A program made the translations under genes and the position numbers. 32,583 nucleotides of DNA from a virus. Positions within the stretch are counted from its first letter, which is position 1; every line of letters begins with the position of its first letter. The stretch lies in the IMG/VR virus record IMGVR_UViG_3300008107_000266, positions 1 to 32,583 of that record; one strand, 5' to 3'. Below the pieces are notes generated by a model. It was given only the letters and a program-made list of their open reading frames with translations. It ran no database searches and was not told where the DNA came from. This document shows, in pieces, positions 6,586 to 15,433 of this stretch.

Positions 6586-7971
6586 TTATTTAGTGCCATG
6601 ATTGGATTCCACATCTCCGTAGGAATCTCGCATTAGGCGTAAAGTAGTGAAGAATCTTCCATTCGTCGATTTTGTACTATCATATGAATGAGTGACTTCT
6701 TGTATTAGATAAGTTCCACTACTTTCTTGATCGTATGGTTCTTTTGTAATTTCTGCATTTGGTAACTTGTTTACTAATTTAATAGTAATTTTATCACCAG
6801 CACAAATTTCAGAATTGCCTGGAATTATTATAGTTGCTAATTGATGTTTTAGCAACTCATATCTCATAATAGATTGTCCAGCAAAGTGTTTGTGGAAATC
6901 ACAAAACTGACTTGGACTATCTGACCCATCTTCCTGTTCAAAAGATGCAATCCCTGGTTTATTATACCAACTTTCATGATCAAGTAACACAGATATTATT
7001 CTAGTGGGATAATCTGATAATGTTTTCCCGTCTGCAGTTTCTATGATAGATGGAGTATTCTGTGCTCCAAGATGCTTCATATCTTTGTAAGCATCTGCAA
7101 GACTATAATGATATTCGTTATACTGTCCAGTAGAATGATTGAAGAATATCATTAGAGAAGAATATTTACCCTTTCTTAGGGATGTCATCACATCAACTTC
7201 TGATTTGAATGTAGCTTGAGATATGGTAAATCTGTCGTCTGCTCCATCATCTATATTTGCTGGTTTCTCGATATATGGTCCCCATGGCTTAGTTTTATCA
7301 TCTTCAGATAGAAGTTTATCCACAGAGAAAAAATTGTATCCTCTCTTAGTTTCCCAGAAAAAGAATCCAGCACTACCAGATACTTTTTGCCTTTCATTTT
7401 TTGCGGAAGATTTGTTGCTTGATGTTAATCCCTTGGCAACACTTTTTACTGCAATAGAAGATATAACATCAAAAGGTCTTCGATTTGCTGGAATCAACTT
7501 CATTTCAAATTCTGTTGACTCTGAGAAAAATTCTTTGGGAGATTTTAAGTCCTTTTGTAAAATTTCAGCAACAATTTTATCACCAGTTCCTTTGAGTGGT
7601 TTAATTAGTCTGAAATATTCATTATTCAGGGCTTCTTCTGATATCAGTCCTAAAGTATACGACTGTGCGTTATTTTTGACGTATCTGTTTCCTATCTTCC
7701 AAACTAACATCTTGTATTCTTGTGGTTGCTCTGATGATGAAGTTTGTACCGTAATAATAACTGTTTCTCCACCCTGAATTGGAAGACTATTTAATAGTCC
7801 AGCACTATCCACAACAACTAATGTTGCTGCAATAAAAGGACTGGTAATACTTTCCACATACGAAAAAGTACCAACCATTTGTTTAATTTCATATCCCTCG
7901 CTTTTATCTCCAAGGGCAGAAATTTTTACACTTTTGAGAGAAAACTCTGCAGAGTTCTGAAATTGTTCCAT
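6586..7971 (-). CDS. Baseplate hub protein, gp27-like
   Basis: 461 residues. The N-terminal region is beta-rich (GYEIKQMVGTFSYVESI, ATLVVVDSAGLL). The middle contains GSAGFFFWETKRGYNFFSV and the C-terminal part has ICAGDKITIKLVNK and TYLIQEVTHSYD. This pattern is typical of gp27/gpD-like hub proteins, in which two tube-like beta domains sit above the gp5 trimer. Length (T4 gp27 has 391) and position beside the gp5-like gene support the call, but no diagnostic motif is available. The ATG overlaps the TAA of the upstream gene (TAATG). Confidence 0.65.
   Translation of the reverse strand: MEQFQNSAEFSLKSVKISALGDKSEGYEIKQMVGTFSYVESITSPFIAATLVVVDSAGLLNSLPIQGGETVIITVQTSSSEQPQEYKMLVWKIGNRYVKNNAQSYTLGLISEEALNNEYFRLIKPLKGTGDKIVAEILQKDLKSPKEFFSESTEFEMKLIPANRRPFDVISSIAVKSVAKGLTSSNKSSAKNERQKVSGSAGFFFWETKRGYNFFSVDKLLSEDDKTKPWGPYIEKPANIDDGADDRFTISQATFKSEVDVMTSLRKGKYSSLMIFFNHSTGQYNEYHYSLADAYKDMKHLGAQNTPSIIETADGKTLSDYPTRIISVLLDHESWYNKPGIASFEQEDGSDSPSQFCDFHKHFAGQSIMRYELLKHQLATIIIPGNSEICAGDKITIKLVNKLPNAEITKEPYDQESSGTYLIQEVTHSYDSTKSTNGRFFTTLRLMRDSYGDVESNHGTK
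6587..6593 (-). promoter_or_regulatory. T4-late-like promoter box CTAAATA
   Basis: CTAAATA on the minus strand, 22 nt before the ATG of the 70-aa gene. It overlaps the TAA stop of the gp27-like gene (6586-6588). Confidence 0.6.
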
Positions 7972-10871
7972 TATGCTAATGCCCTAATTCTTAGATCTTG
8001 GAAGACAGCAGTTCCAGTTTGCTCCATACCAATACCAGGAGATACTCCATTTCCATTTATTCCTCCCTGCTGATTTCCACCTCCACCATAATAATTATTG
8101 ATGATAGTTGCACCACCACCTTGAGTTGTGAGTCCCATAGTATTCATGGCAACTTGCTGAGACGCTGCCATCATAGGTGTTCCAGTATTTGGATTGGCAG
8201 CAGATGCTTGTAATGCTCCAGGAGAAACACGACTAGATGCTCTTGGACTTGTTCTTGTGGCAGAAGTCTGTCCATTACGCTTACTTGGATCTGGTTTACC
8301 GTTTATTGAAAGTGGTTGAGCTGGAGCTGCAGATACTGATTGATTTCCTCTATTTCTTGCTATTGTGCTGCGACTTGCCCCACCAGGCATTCTATAAATT
8401 TTTCCTTGTCCACCATAATATGCGTTATATTCTTCGGGTGATGCTTCCCATGAAAATTTTGCTTTGCTTGATGAATTAGAAAGTATCTTTCCATTCTGCA
8501 GGACAACACCAATATGTGCCTGTGGTGGAGATTGTCTATCATACATTACCATTACATCTCCAGGTTGTCTCTGACCATAACTGACCTGTTGATACCCAGC
8601 ACCAACCATTTTCTTTTCTGCATCTGGAACATACATCGATGCTCCCCATGGTGGAGTAATTCCCGCAGCCTTATATACTTTATTTACAGCCCAAACACAT
8701 CCATTTTCTCCCCCACCTGGAGCCTCTCTGGATGACATTCCCTTCAAACGCTGAGCAGCACTTGCTAAAGAAGATCCAGATCCACCACCTCTACCTGGAC
8801 CGCCACCACCAGTTATTTGTCGTGTAGCAAGTGTATTTGCATTTCTAATTCTACTATCATATCCAGCTTGTCCTGGTTTTTCACCAGATCTCTCAAAATC
8901 CTTTACGAATAAAGCAGCTGCTTCTGCTGCTGTTTTTGTTTTCTTGAATCGTTCGATTCCAAGACCACCAGATCCAGTTCTCATTTCTTCCATGATCCAC
9001 TGGAGCTGCGCTTCTCTGGTATTTACATCCAATCCCTTTTGCTTTGCCCATTTCTCGAAATTTGCCCATCTATTTTTATCCCACTGAGCAAGACCTCTAT
9101 GACCAGTTTTGTTTTTTGCCATGGGATCTAATCCAGCGCCAGATTCTTGCATTAAGTTACCGACGATACCCGCTGCTTGATCTTTTGTCAATCCTTGACT
9201 CATAAAATAATTCATAGCTTGATCTTGACCACTAGATCCAGAAAAATCTCCACCGCCCAAATAATCTGCAGCTGGATTAAACTCGGCAGCATTAGCAGCA
9301 CCACCAAATAAAGAAGCAATACCACCAGCAAGAGATTCGAAAAAGCTTTTTAGACCTTCTCCCATTTTCTCAAATCCACCTTCTCTTTCATAATATTGCT
9401 TCATTCCCATCGCCTGCATCTTAGCAAAATCTTTATCATTTTTCTTCTGTGCTGCGAATACTCCTTCACCGAACATCTCAAACGTCTTTTTACCTCTAGT
9501 TCCTTCGAGTGGGAAAACACCTTCATTTCCAGCTTCCCCAATCAATCCAGTAACTGGACTGGTGATAATACCGCCATTTGCAAATGGAGTTAATCCAGCA
9601 TCTCTCGCCATCAATCCAGCATCAATACCAGTAGATACGGCAGTTCCAATACCAGGAATAATAGATGCAATACCAGAAAGTAGTTCGCCACCAGCGCCAA
9701 GCCAGTCTCCACTCATCGCTCTTTCAGCAGCAAAAGCACCTCCAGCAAGAGCTCCCAATACAGGAATCTTCTTCATAAATCCCTTTCCGAGTCCCTTTGC
9801 CACCGCTTTTCCAGCACCTCTACCACCAACCTTAGTTGCGAGTCTAGTTGCCCTTCGTGCTCCGCCTCCTCTGCGGGTCACAGAAGCGCCTCCACCAAGT
9901 CTGCTGCCAGGACGGCGGTTCATGCCTCTCCACTCGTCAACGTAGTCTGGAATGGGCAATCCGCCGCCAGGAGCGCCTCCTAGGATAGAACCACCCCCAC
10001 CAGGACCTGGCATGAAAGGACTGCACCCACATCCTTCATCTTTCTGAAATGGATTTGGTCCTCTAAAAAATTCTTTTAACTTACTGCCAGTTTCTTTCTT
10101 TTCTTCATTCTTTTTTCTCTTGGCAAAATTCTCTGGTGTCATAAATCCAGAGAGATCATTACCTTGTTCTAAATATTTTTCTTCTTCTCTAGATGCTGCC
10201 CTGAGCATCAACTTTTCAGTTGATTGTTGTTGCTTTTCCGATAGTTGTACTTCTGTCTTTGTCTGTTCTTTTACAGCATCAACTAAAGACATTATTATTT
10301 GAGTATTCTTATTAACCGCCGCAACAATATCAATTCCACTTTCTGGTGAAATTGGAGGGGCGGCTGCAGAAGTGGTTTTTACAGATTCTTGGCGAGATTT
10401 GATAAATGCTTCTCTTCTCTGTGCATTTGTCAGATATTCACCAGAGGGCCCAACTCCAGTAGTTGCTTGCTTAAAAAACGTTTCAGCGTTTAATCCACCA
10501 CCAGAAGAAATTCCTGGAATATCGGTAAATGTTCCCCCAGGTCTTTTAGCAATTCCTCCATCTGTTCCACCAGGAACTGCTAATGGTTCCTGTTTAGTAA
10601 TAGCAGTTGTTCCTGATCCCAACATTTTTGGTTGGGATCCAGAAAACATTTTTTTAGCTACTGGTTCTGCCTTAGTTACGTCCTTAACCGTAACTCCCTG
10701 AGCATTAGCTTGATACTGTACTTGTCCACCAGAACTTTTTACTAAAGCACCGCTGGTTTTCTGAAATTTGCCCCATAAACCTTTAAGTCCTTCTGCTAAC
10801 TTTTTCTTAGCAAAATTAACTAGAGGACTTTCTCCCGATACTGGTTCATAAGCTAGAAAACCGTGTGCCAT
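7971..10871 (-). CDS. Tape-measure-like hub protein with tail lysozyme and NlpC/CHAP-like peptidase
   Basis: 966 residues. Residues 370-420 are hydrophobic and glycine-rich. Residues 428-458 carry the tape-measure signature (PFANGGIITSP, GLIGEAGNEGVFPLE). Residues 548-685 look like a phage tail lysozyme (Phage_lysozyme2): NLMQESG with the likely catalytic Glu near 576, then HRGLAQWD. Residues 720-830 look like a cysteine peptidase: GCVWAVNKVY (Cys near 725), QAHIGVVLQNG (His near 786), ILSNS. The C-terminus is low-complexity glycine/asparagine. It would cut both glycan and peptide of peptidoglycan at injection, replacing the lysozyme domain missing from the gp5-like protein. It begins at TAATG with the end of the frameshift frame. 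It could correspond to T4 gp29; no ortholog claim is made. Confidence 0.75.
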   Translation of the reverse strand: MAHGFLAYEPVSGESPLVNFAKKKLAEGLKGLWGKFQKTSGALVKSSGGQVQYQANAQGVTVKDVTKAEPVAKKMFSGSQPKMLGSGTTAITKQEPLAVPGGTDGGIAKRPGGTFTDIPGISSGGGLNAETFFKQATTGVGPSGEYLTNAQRREAFIKSRQESVKTTSAAAPPISPESGIDIVAAVNKNTQIIMSLVDAVKEQTKTEVQLSEKQQQSTEKLMLRAASREEEKYLEQGNDLSGFMTPENFAKRKKNEEKKETGSKLKEFFRGPNPFQKDEGCGCSPFMPGPGGGGSILGGAPGGGLPIPDYVDEWRGMNRRPGSRLGGGASVTRRGGGARRATRLATKVGGRGAGKAVAKGLGKGFMKKIPVLGALAGGAFAAERAMSGDWLGAGGELLSGIASIIPGIGTAVSTGIDAGLMARDAGLTPFANGGIITSPVTGLIGEAGNEGVFPLEGTRGKKTFEMFGEGVFAAQKKNDKDFAKMQAMGMKQYYEREGGFEKMGEGLKSFFESLAGGIASLFGGAANAAEFNPAADYLGGGDFSGSSGQDQAMNYFMSQGLTKDQAAGIVGNLMQESGAGLDPMAKNKTGHRGLAQWDKNRWANFEKWAKQKGLDVNTREAQLQWIMEEMRTGSGGLGIERFKKTKTAAEAAALFVKDFERSGEKPGQAGYDSRIRNANTLATRQITGGGGPGRGGGSGSSLASAAQRLKGMSSREAPGGGENGCVWAVNKVYKAAGITPPWGASMYVPDAEKKMVGAGYQQVSYGQRQPGDVMVMYDRQSPPQAHIGVVLQNGKILSNSSSKAKFSWEASPEEYNAYYGGQGKIYRMPGGASRSTIARNRGNQSVSAAPAQPLSINGKPDPSKRNGQTSATRTSPRASSRVSPGALQASAANPNTGTPMMAASQQVAMNTMGLTTQGGGATIINNYYGGGGNQQGGINGNGVSPGIGMEQTGTAVFQDLRIRALA

Positions 10872-11059
10872 TACCTTTGTGCTGCTTTTTGTTGTTCTTG
10901 TTTGACCTGTTCCAAATGTTGCATCAAGAGACTAGTGTAAACTTGTCTCTCCCAAGGCATCATATTCTCAATTTCACTCAAGCTATATTTATGGTGCTGC
11001 ATCAAGGCAAAGTTGGTTTTATAATACCCTTCCAGCGTATTGTGGAAGAGTGCTACCCG
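10871..11059 (-). CDS. Minus-one frame extension of gp26 (62 residues), expressed by frameshifting
   Basis: This frame lies -1 relative to gp26 and starts at the slippery site with no initiation codon. It reads RVALFHNTLEGYYKTNFA and continues through LMQHHKYSLSEIENMMPWER to EQQKAAQR, then TAA, which shares one base with the next ATG. The residues before the first ATG already look like conserved protein, so entry by frameshift is the simplest explanation. The layout matches tail-assembly chaperones such as lambda G/GT. The extension may play the role of T4 gp51, whose gene neighbours 26, but this is inferred. Internal initiation at an ATG near 10999 is an alternative; it would yield a shorter product. 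Confidence 0.75.
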   Translation of the reverse strand, partial: RVALFHNTLEGYYKTNFALMQHHKYSLSEIENMMPWERQVYTSLLMQHLEQVKQEQQKAAQR

Positions 11060-11065
11060 AAAAAA
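11027..11065 (-). promoter_or_regulatory. Programmed -1 ribosomal frameshift signal
   Basis: On the minus strand the heptamer T TTT TTC (11059-11065) is in the X XXY YYZ phase of the gp26 frame. The spacer GGGTAGCA (8 nt) contains the gp26 stop TAG. Then CTCTTCCA (11043-11050) pairs with TGGAAGGG (11027-11034) as an 8-bp stem with one G-U and an 8-nt loop. Heptamer, spacing and stem fit known -1 frameshift signals. Confidence 0.8.
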
Positions 11066-11766
11066 TTGGACAATCCTGCAATAGTAACCTCATTCATGAC
11101 GCCAGTATTTGGATTTTTCACTTTTATAGTGTGTTCTAGAACTGGAGATTCATTAAAGAATTTTTGAATATCTTCAAATTGCTTATTTGTGAGTTTTTCT
11201 ACAAATTCGACGAATTCTTTCTTAGAAGTTGTTGAACTGTCATACACATCTTCTCCATCAAAAATCTGATCAATACAACTTGCCATAATTTCAACAACAC
11301 CATCAGCAGTTGGTGGTTGACCAATAATTGAAACTTTGACAAATTCGTTAAATGATGGATATTTCATAATCACGCCCATTTTATCAGATAGCATGATTTT
11401 GTTGCTATGTCCATCTGGTTTACTGACCTTAACATCTGTTAGATTCAGATTATAGCGAACTTGAGTGACTCCATCATCTTCGCAAGTAATATTCATTTCC
11501 ACAATTTCGCCAACTGATACTGCACGAATATTAAGGAAAATATACTCTAAATCGAAAATTGCTAATTCTTCCAATTTTACGCGAGATTGGATGCAACCCT
11601 TCAATAGACTTTTTACAGCATCTTCAATCTGTTTTTCGTCATTTGTCTCTAATGCCAGTAAAAGTAGTTTTTCCTCTTTTACCACAAATGGACGATATTT
11701 GATTGTTTTGCCACTAGACGGAATTTCCAACTCATAAGTTGGGAGTACAACTTCTGGTAATGCCAT
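11053..11766 (-). CDS. gp26: Baseplate hub / tail-assembly protein gp26
   Basis: 237 residues beginning MALPEVVLPTYELEIPSSG. The start (IPSSGKTIKYRPFVVKEEK) and length fit the T4 gp26 family (T4_baseplate, PF12322; T4 gp26 has 208 residues). The protein is needed for hub assembly. The zero frame ends SNFFG at a TAG located inside a frameshift signal, so a fraction of ribosomes should make a 299-residue fusion with the downstream frame. A late-type CTAAATA box lies 24 nt before the ATG. The gene follows the tail-tube-like gene on the same strand. Confidence 0.85.
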   Translation of the reverse strand: MALPEVVLPTYELEIPSSGKTIKYRPFVVKEEKLLLLALETNDEKQIEDAVKSLLKGCIQSRVKLEELAIFDLEYIFLNIRAVSVGEIVEMNITCEDDGVTQVRYNLNLTDVKVSKPDGHSNKIMLSDKMGVIMKYPSFNEFVKVSIIGQPPTADGVVEIMASCIDQIFDGEDVYDSSTTSKKEFVEFVEKLTNKQFEDIQKFFNESPVLEHTIKVKNPNTGVMNEVTIAGLSNFFG

Positions 11767-11790
11767 TATGCTCAGATCAGATCATATGTA

Positions 11791-11797
11791 TATTTAG
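11791..11797 (-). promoter_or_regulatory. T4-late-like promoter box before gp26
   Basis: CTAAATA on the minus strand, 24 nt before the gp26 ATG, in an AT-rich 101-nt intergenic stretch (11767-11867). That stretch also holds a degenerate relative of the terminator region at 15.43 kb. Confidence 0.65.
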
Positions 11798-11867
11798 CGC
11801 GACTTTTTGAGCGATTTTTTGGCGGAAAAAATTTTTCTACTTTTATGGAATCGAAAAGTCAATTTTG

Positions 11868-12542
11868 CTATTTGTATAGCTTTTTTAGATCATTAATATT
11901 ACCTCGGAAGGAAGTAATATCATTTTTAATTACATAATGTCTCATGTACGAGAATTGAGCAGTCACCTGAGTTACTTGGCTCGATCCAAATTGAAGTGGC
12001 ACAGCATCTATAGCAAAAGGATATGCTTTCTCTAAAATATATGTAATTGATGTTCTTTCCGTTGGAGACTTAGATCCACTTTCTGTTTTACTTATGGCAA
12101 TATTACAAGCATATTGATCTCTATACTTCAGTCTAACATTTCTATTTTCATCTCTGATTGGACCATATGCAAGCGACTGCATTTGAGATAGAGATTTTGC
12201 TGTTTGATCGCTTCCTTGCTCACTAAAAATATAATCAACCCAGTCTTGCAAAAACTTTAGGGCAGACATATTAGCATCACATAAAAATCCCAACTGTATT
12301 TCTGTGAATACTCTGGTATGTGGATATTGAATAGTTCCACTACCAGTATAAATTCCGTTTATCTGTCCCTGAGCGGTATTAGTGTTTGGGAGTTGAGCTT
12401 CACTACAAAAATACTCAAAGTAATCTCCTGCCTGCCCACCTGGAGGAGTAATAGGTGGGTTAAGGAATCTTACTACAAAATTATTTGAGTACGACATGCC
12501 GCCATTAGCAGCAATAGTAGCAAGAAAACTATCTACAGACAC
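11868..12542 (-). CDS. T4 gp19-family tail-tube-like protein (possibly gp54)
   Basis: 224 residues from a GTG (no ATG before residue 16; an upstream in-frame stop limits the choice). The start MSVDSFLATIAANGGMSYSN followed by NFVVRF and the C-terminal pattern YPFAIDAVPLQFG then VTAQFSYMRHYV are typical of gp19-type tube proteins. T4 gp54, the initiator of tube polymerisation on the baseplate, shares this fold and is encoded in the hub cluster, so gp54 is a reasonable guess; a true gp19 cannot be excluded. It is divergent from gp4 across a short shared promoter region. Confidence 0.75.
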   Translation of the reverse strand: MSVDSFLATIAANGGMSYSNNFVVRFLNPPITPPGGQAGDYFEYFCSEAQLPNTNTAQGQINGIYTGSGTIQYPHTRVFTEIQLGFLCDANMSALKFLQDWVDYIFSEQGSDQTAKSLSQMQSLAYGPIRDENRNVRLKYRDQYACNIAISKTESGSKSPTERTSITYILEKAYPFAIDAVPLQFGSSQVTQVTAQFSYMRHYVIKNDITSFRGNINDLKKLYK

Positions 12543-12543
12543 A

Positions 12544-12550
12544 CTAAATA
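12544..12550 (+). promoter_or_regulatory. T4-late-like promoter box before gp4
   Basis: CTAAATA on the plus strand, 23 nt before the gp4 ATG and just outside the divergent tail-tube-like start. Box-to-start distance matches the minus-strand examples. Confidence 0.65.
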
Positions 12551-12573
12551 CCTATGTTGGTCCAACTATATTT

Positions 12574-13005
12574 ATGGCGTACTCTGGATTATACAAGCCT
12601 GTAAATCCTGAAAAGTATCGTGGAAACCCAACTCGTGTTATCTATAGATCATTATGGGAACGGAAGTTCATGGTGTTCTGTGATAACAATCCCTCGATAA
12701 TAGAGTGGGGGAGCGAGGAGATTATTATCCCCTATCGTGCTCCCGATGGCAAGGTGAGAAGATATTTTCCAGACTTTTATATCAAGGTTCGTGAAAAAAC
12801 TGGTAAGATTACCAAATATATTATCGAGATTAAACCCAAAAAACAAACACAACCCCCGAATGACAAAAATAAACGTAGTACTGCCTACCGTGATGCAGTT
12901 TTAACATTCGCAAAAAACCAAGCTAAGTGGTCTGCTGCGCGTGAGTATTGTGAAGACAGGCAGATGAACTTCTTAATACTTACCGAAGATCACTTAGGAG
13001 TCTAA
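12574..13005 (+). CDS. gp4: Head completion protein gp4 (PD-(D/E)xK nuclease fold)
   Basis: 143 residues from the ATG that gives MAYSGLYKPVNPEKY; a longer upstream frame overlaps the divergent gene and is rejected. Motifs VIYRSLWERKFMVFCD, SEEIIIPYR, YFPDFYI and YIIEIKPKKQ are those of T4 gp4, whose fold resembles TnsA/Holliday-junction nucleases with an Asp and an ExK. Length agrees with T4 gp4 (about 150). It acts in completing DNA-filled heads before tail joining. It heads the plus-strand operon gp4, unnamed, gp48, gp53. Confidence 0.9.
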   Translation: MAYSGLYKPVNPEKYRGNPTRVIYRSLWERKFMVFCDNNPSIIEWGSEEIIIPYRAPDGKVRRYFPDFYIKVREKTGKITKYIIEIKPKKQTQPPNDKNKRSTAYRDAVLTFAKNQAKWSAAREYCEDRQMNFLILTEDHLGV

Positions 13006-13007
13006 AG

Positions 13008-13697
13008 ATGGCAAAAGGATTTGCTGCAACAGCAGCAACAAAAAAACCAAAGAAAGAAAGTGGATATAAAACTCTTTTTGAAAGAGTGTCAGAAAAAGCG
13101 GGGGGAGAAAAGAAATCTCTCTCATGGTATCGTGCTACAGTAAAAGCAGAAGCAAGTAGATATAATACAAATCTGGAAAAATATGTTCTAGATGAAAAAA
13201 GAGATCGTGGTGGTCTTGCCAAAGAACAAGACACTAACGAACTAAGGAGATATGTAGTAGAAGGTCACCTCTACATGTTTGAATATAAAGCAAAGATGAG
13301 ATGGTTACCTTACTATGATAAGAACCCTCTAGTTTATGTGATAAAATCAAACAAGAATGAATTTTGGGGAGCTAATCTACACTACCTATCTCCAAAGAAA
13401 AGATTACTAGCAACACAGAAGCTAATTAAAGGAAGAATTGACATACCCAAGATATGCTTCCATAAATATATTCACGACCATGTAGAAGGATTATATCTTG
13501 ATCTTGCTGCAGCTGAATGGGATACTGCCATTCTCCTACCTATTGAAGATTTTGTGAAGAACATGAACGGCATGTTATTTCCTATTGATAAACAAACAGT
13601 ATGGGAAGAAACTGACGAGAAATTCTACGATAAGATTATGGGACACAGAACCATAAAAGGATACGGCACAAAACAATCTAAGGAGATGGCTAAGTAA
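13008..13697 (+). CDS. Conserved T4-like virion protein, 229 aa, function unknown
   Basis: This is a lysine-rich basic protein beginning MAKGFAATAATKKPKKESG. The core includes HLYMFEYKAKMRWLPYYDKN, PLVYVI and GANLHYLSPKKRLLA, a combination I have seen in structural proteins of T4-like phages without a settled name. It starts 2 nt after gp4, with GGAGTCTAAAG before the ATG, and ends TAATG with gp48. Its place between head completion and baseplate genes suggests a virion component. A DNA-end-protecting role like T4 gp2 would fit the basic composition but is not supported by motif. Confidence 0.8.
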   Translation: MAKGFAATAATKKPKKESGYKTLFERVSEKAGGEKKSLSWYRATVKAEASRYNTNLEKYVLDEKRDRGGLAKEQDTNELRRYVVEGHLYMFEYKAKMRWLPYYDKNPLVYVIKSNKNEFWGANLHYLSPKKRLLATQKLIKGRIDIPKICFHKYIHDHVEGLYLDLAAAEWDTAILLPIEDFVKNMNGMLFPIDKQTVWEETDEKFYDKIMGHRTIKGYGTKQSKEMAK

Positions 13698-14791
13698 TGT
13701 TCGCACCAGGAAAGCCAAACAAAAGAGGAAGTAAAGTAGGAGACACTACTTATACTAGTGGATTTGGTTCCTTCAAATATTGGGAATGGAATGGAACTGA
13801 CTGGAATGAAATAACTAGAGATAAATGGAAGGGGGCAAATCCTGGAGGGACAGCTTACACATCTATCCAAGTTCCAGCAGGAGGAACAGCAACGGGTGCT
13901 CTCAGGTATCCAGCAAACGTTGCGATGAAAGAGAATTCTGACTACGTAATGTTTGAATTTTATGAATATCAACCACCATTCCAAGATATAAACCGAAGTG
14001 ATACAGAAGCAAAAGCAGGACCACTAGGAGCATATAACGAAAGTGTATTGTCTTCAAGATTATACGACAAAACATCTGGAAAAACTATAGTCCTTTACAT
14101 GCCAGAAGATATTTCTACTGGATACAAGGCTAATTGGAGTGGAAAGGCATTTAGTAATATCGGCAGAGATATATTGACTGGTGCTGGATCTGCAGATCTA
14201 GGACAACAATTTTCAAATGGAACAAATGCATTTGAAACGATGATTGATCAAATAATTCCCAATACTGGAGCTAAAGTAATCCAAGAAGTTATTGGAAAAA
14301 TAACTGGGGAATCGATTGAACCAAATGACATCTTTGCTAGTACTCGTGGAGTTATTTTAAACCCAAACGTTGAATTGCTGTTTAGTGGTATTGATTTAAG
14401 GAATTTTTCTTTAAACTTTAAGATGGTTCCCAGAAATGCAAATGAAGCAACGATGATCAAAGACATCGTAAAGGAATTTAAAAAAGCGATGCTTCCAAAA
14501 TTTGCAAAAGGAACTGAATTACCAGTATCAACTTTACTAGCTTCTCCTCAATCAATTGCGTCGAACTTTATTAGAGTTCCAAACGTTTGCAGAGTTTCTT
14601 TTATGAGAGGAGGAGACTTAAATACAGATGTTCCACAATATAAAATGTGTGCCATCACACAAGTTGATGTGAATTACACTCCAGACGGTGCTTATGCTAC
14701 ATATGATGATGGTAGCATGGTCGCAATCTCATTATCATTATCATTCCAAGAAACCAAACTCATATTCTCAGAAGAAGCTGACAAATACTAA
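13697..14791 (+). CDS. gp48: Baseplate tail-tube cap protein gp48
   Basis: 364 residues, the length of T4 gp48. The core GVILNPNVELLFSGIDLRNF followed by SLNFKMVPRNANEA is the gp48 hallmark. The C-terminal region (CAITQVDVNYTPDGAYATYD, ALSLSFQE) is the gp19-type tube fold. The protein caps the baseplate hub and, with gp54, starts tail-tube growth. The middle (residues 140-215) is alanine/glycine-rich and probably helical. It overlaps both neighbours by one base (TAATG). Confidence 0.88.
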   Translation: MFAPGKPNKRGSKVGDTTYTSGFGSFKYWEWNGTDWNEITRDKWKGANPGGTAYTSIQVPAGGTATGALRYPANVAMKENSDYVMFEFYEYQPPFQDINRSDTEAKAGPLGAYNESVLSSRLYDKTSGKTIVLYMPEDISTGYKANWSGKAFSNIGRDILTGAGSADLGQQFSNGTNAFETMIDQIIPNTGAKVIQEVIGKITGESIEPNDIFASTRGVILNPNVELLFSGIDLRNFSLNFKMVPRNANEATMIKDIVKEFKKAMLPKFAKGTELPVSTLLASPQSIASNFIRVPNVCRVSFMRGGDLNTDVPQYKMCAITQVDVNYTPDGAYATYDDGSMVAISLSLSFQETKLIFSEEADKY

Positions 14792-15420
14792 TGTACTTTT
14801 CACTAATTCCAGATATCTCGTATGACGAGAAACCAATTAGTTATCCATTTTCGGAATCTGATTTTATAACTGCGAAGAATTTTTTCCGTAGATATAAAAT
14901 TAATGATGATGTCTTTTCGTATGCTGTTATCTTCAACAAGTATACCATAACAGATGGGGAAAGACCAGATACATTAGCGAAAAAAGTATATGGTGATCAG
15001 TTTTATGATTGGGTAATTCTTATTACCAACAACATGGTAAATGCTCAGTATGACTGGCCCATGTCAAACTATACGCTGTATAAAACTCTAGAGTCTGAGT
15101 ATGATGATCCATATGGAACTATCAGACACTACGAAACCTACGAGATCGGTCCATACCCTGCAGGTTTGCGCGTAGACGAAGAGTTCTATAATAAAACACA
15201 CAAACTAAACATCAACGGATCTATTGTAACCAAAGCAGGAAACACAATCTGCAGACCAGTTACTATTGCCGAGTATTATGCAGACGAGAACGAAAAGAAA
15301 AGAGAAATTTACTTACTAAAACCAGCATACTTTAGGCAGTTCGTTGATGATTTTAGAAAGAGAAATCTCTATAAGAAATCAGATAGCTATATTAGTCAGC
15401 GTCTTAAGAAGACTGGTTGA
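14791..15420 (+). CDS. gp53: Baseplate wedge protein gp53
   Basis: 209 residues (T4 gp53 has 196). The region FFRRYKINDDVFSYAVIFNK, then YTITDGERPDTLAKKVYGDQ and FYDWVILITNNM is the highly conserved LysM-like core of gp53, which binds the hub and joins neighbouring wedges. The C-terminus (LKPAYFRQFVDDFRK) is also typical. Last gene of the plus-strand operon; it faces gp32 across a 72-nt intergenic region. Confidence 0.92.
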   Translation: MYFSLIPDISYDEKPISYPFSESDFITAKNFFRRYKINDDVFSYAVIFNKYTITDGERPDTLAKKVYGDQFYDWVILITNNMVNAQYDWPMSNYTLYKTLESEYDDPYGTIRHYETYEIGPYPAGLRVDEEFYNKTHKLNINGSIVTKAGNTICRPVTIAEYYADENEKKREIYLLKPAYFRQFVDDFRKRNLYKKSDSYISQRLKKTG

Positions 15421-15433
15421 CGCGACTTTTTGA

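Noticed and set aside
7223-7777. 184-aa plus-strand frame inside the gp27-like gene
   Set aside because: Antisense to a confident gene; lacks start signals.
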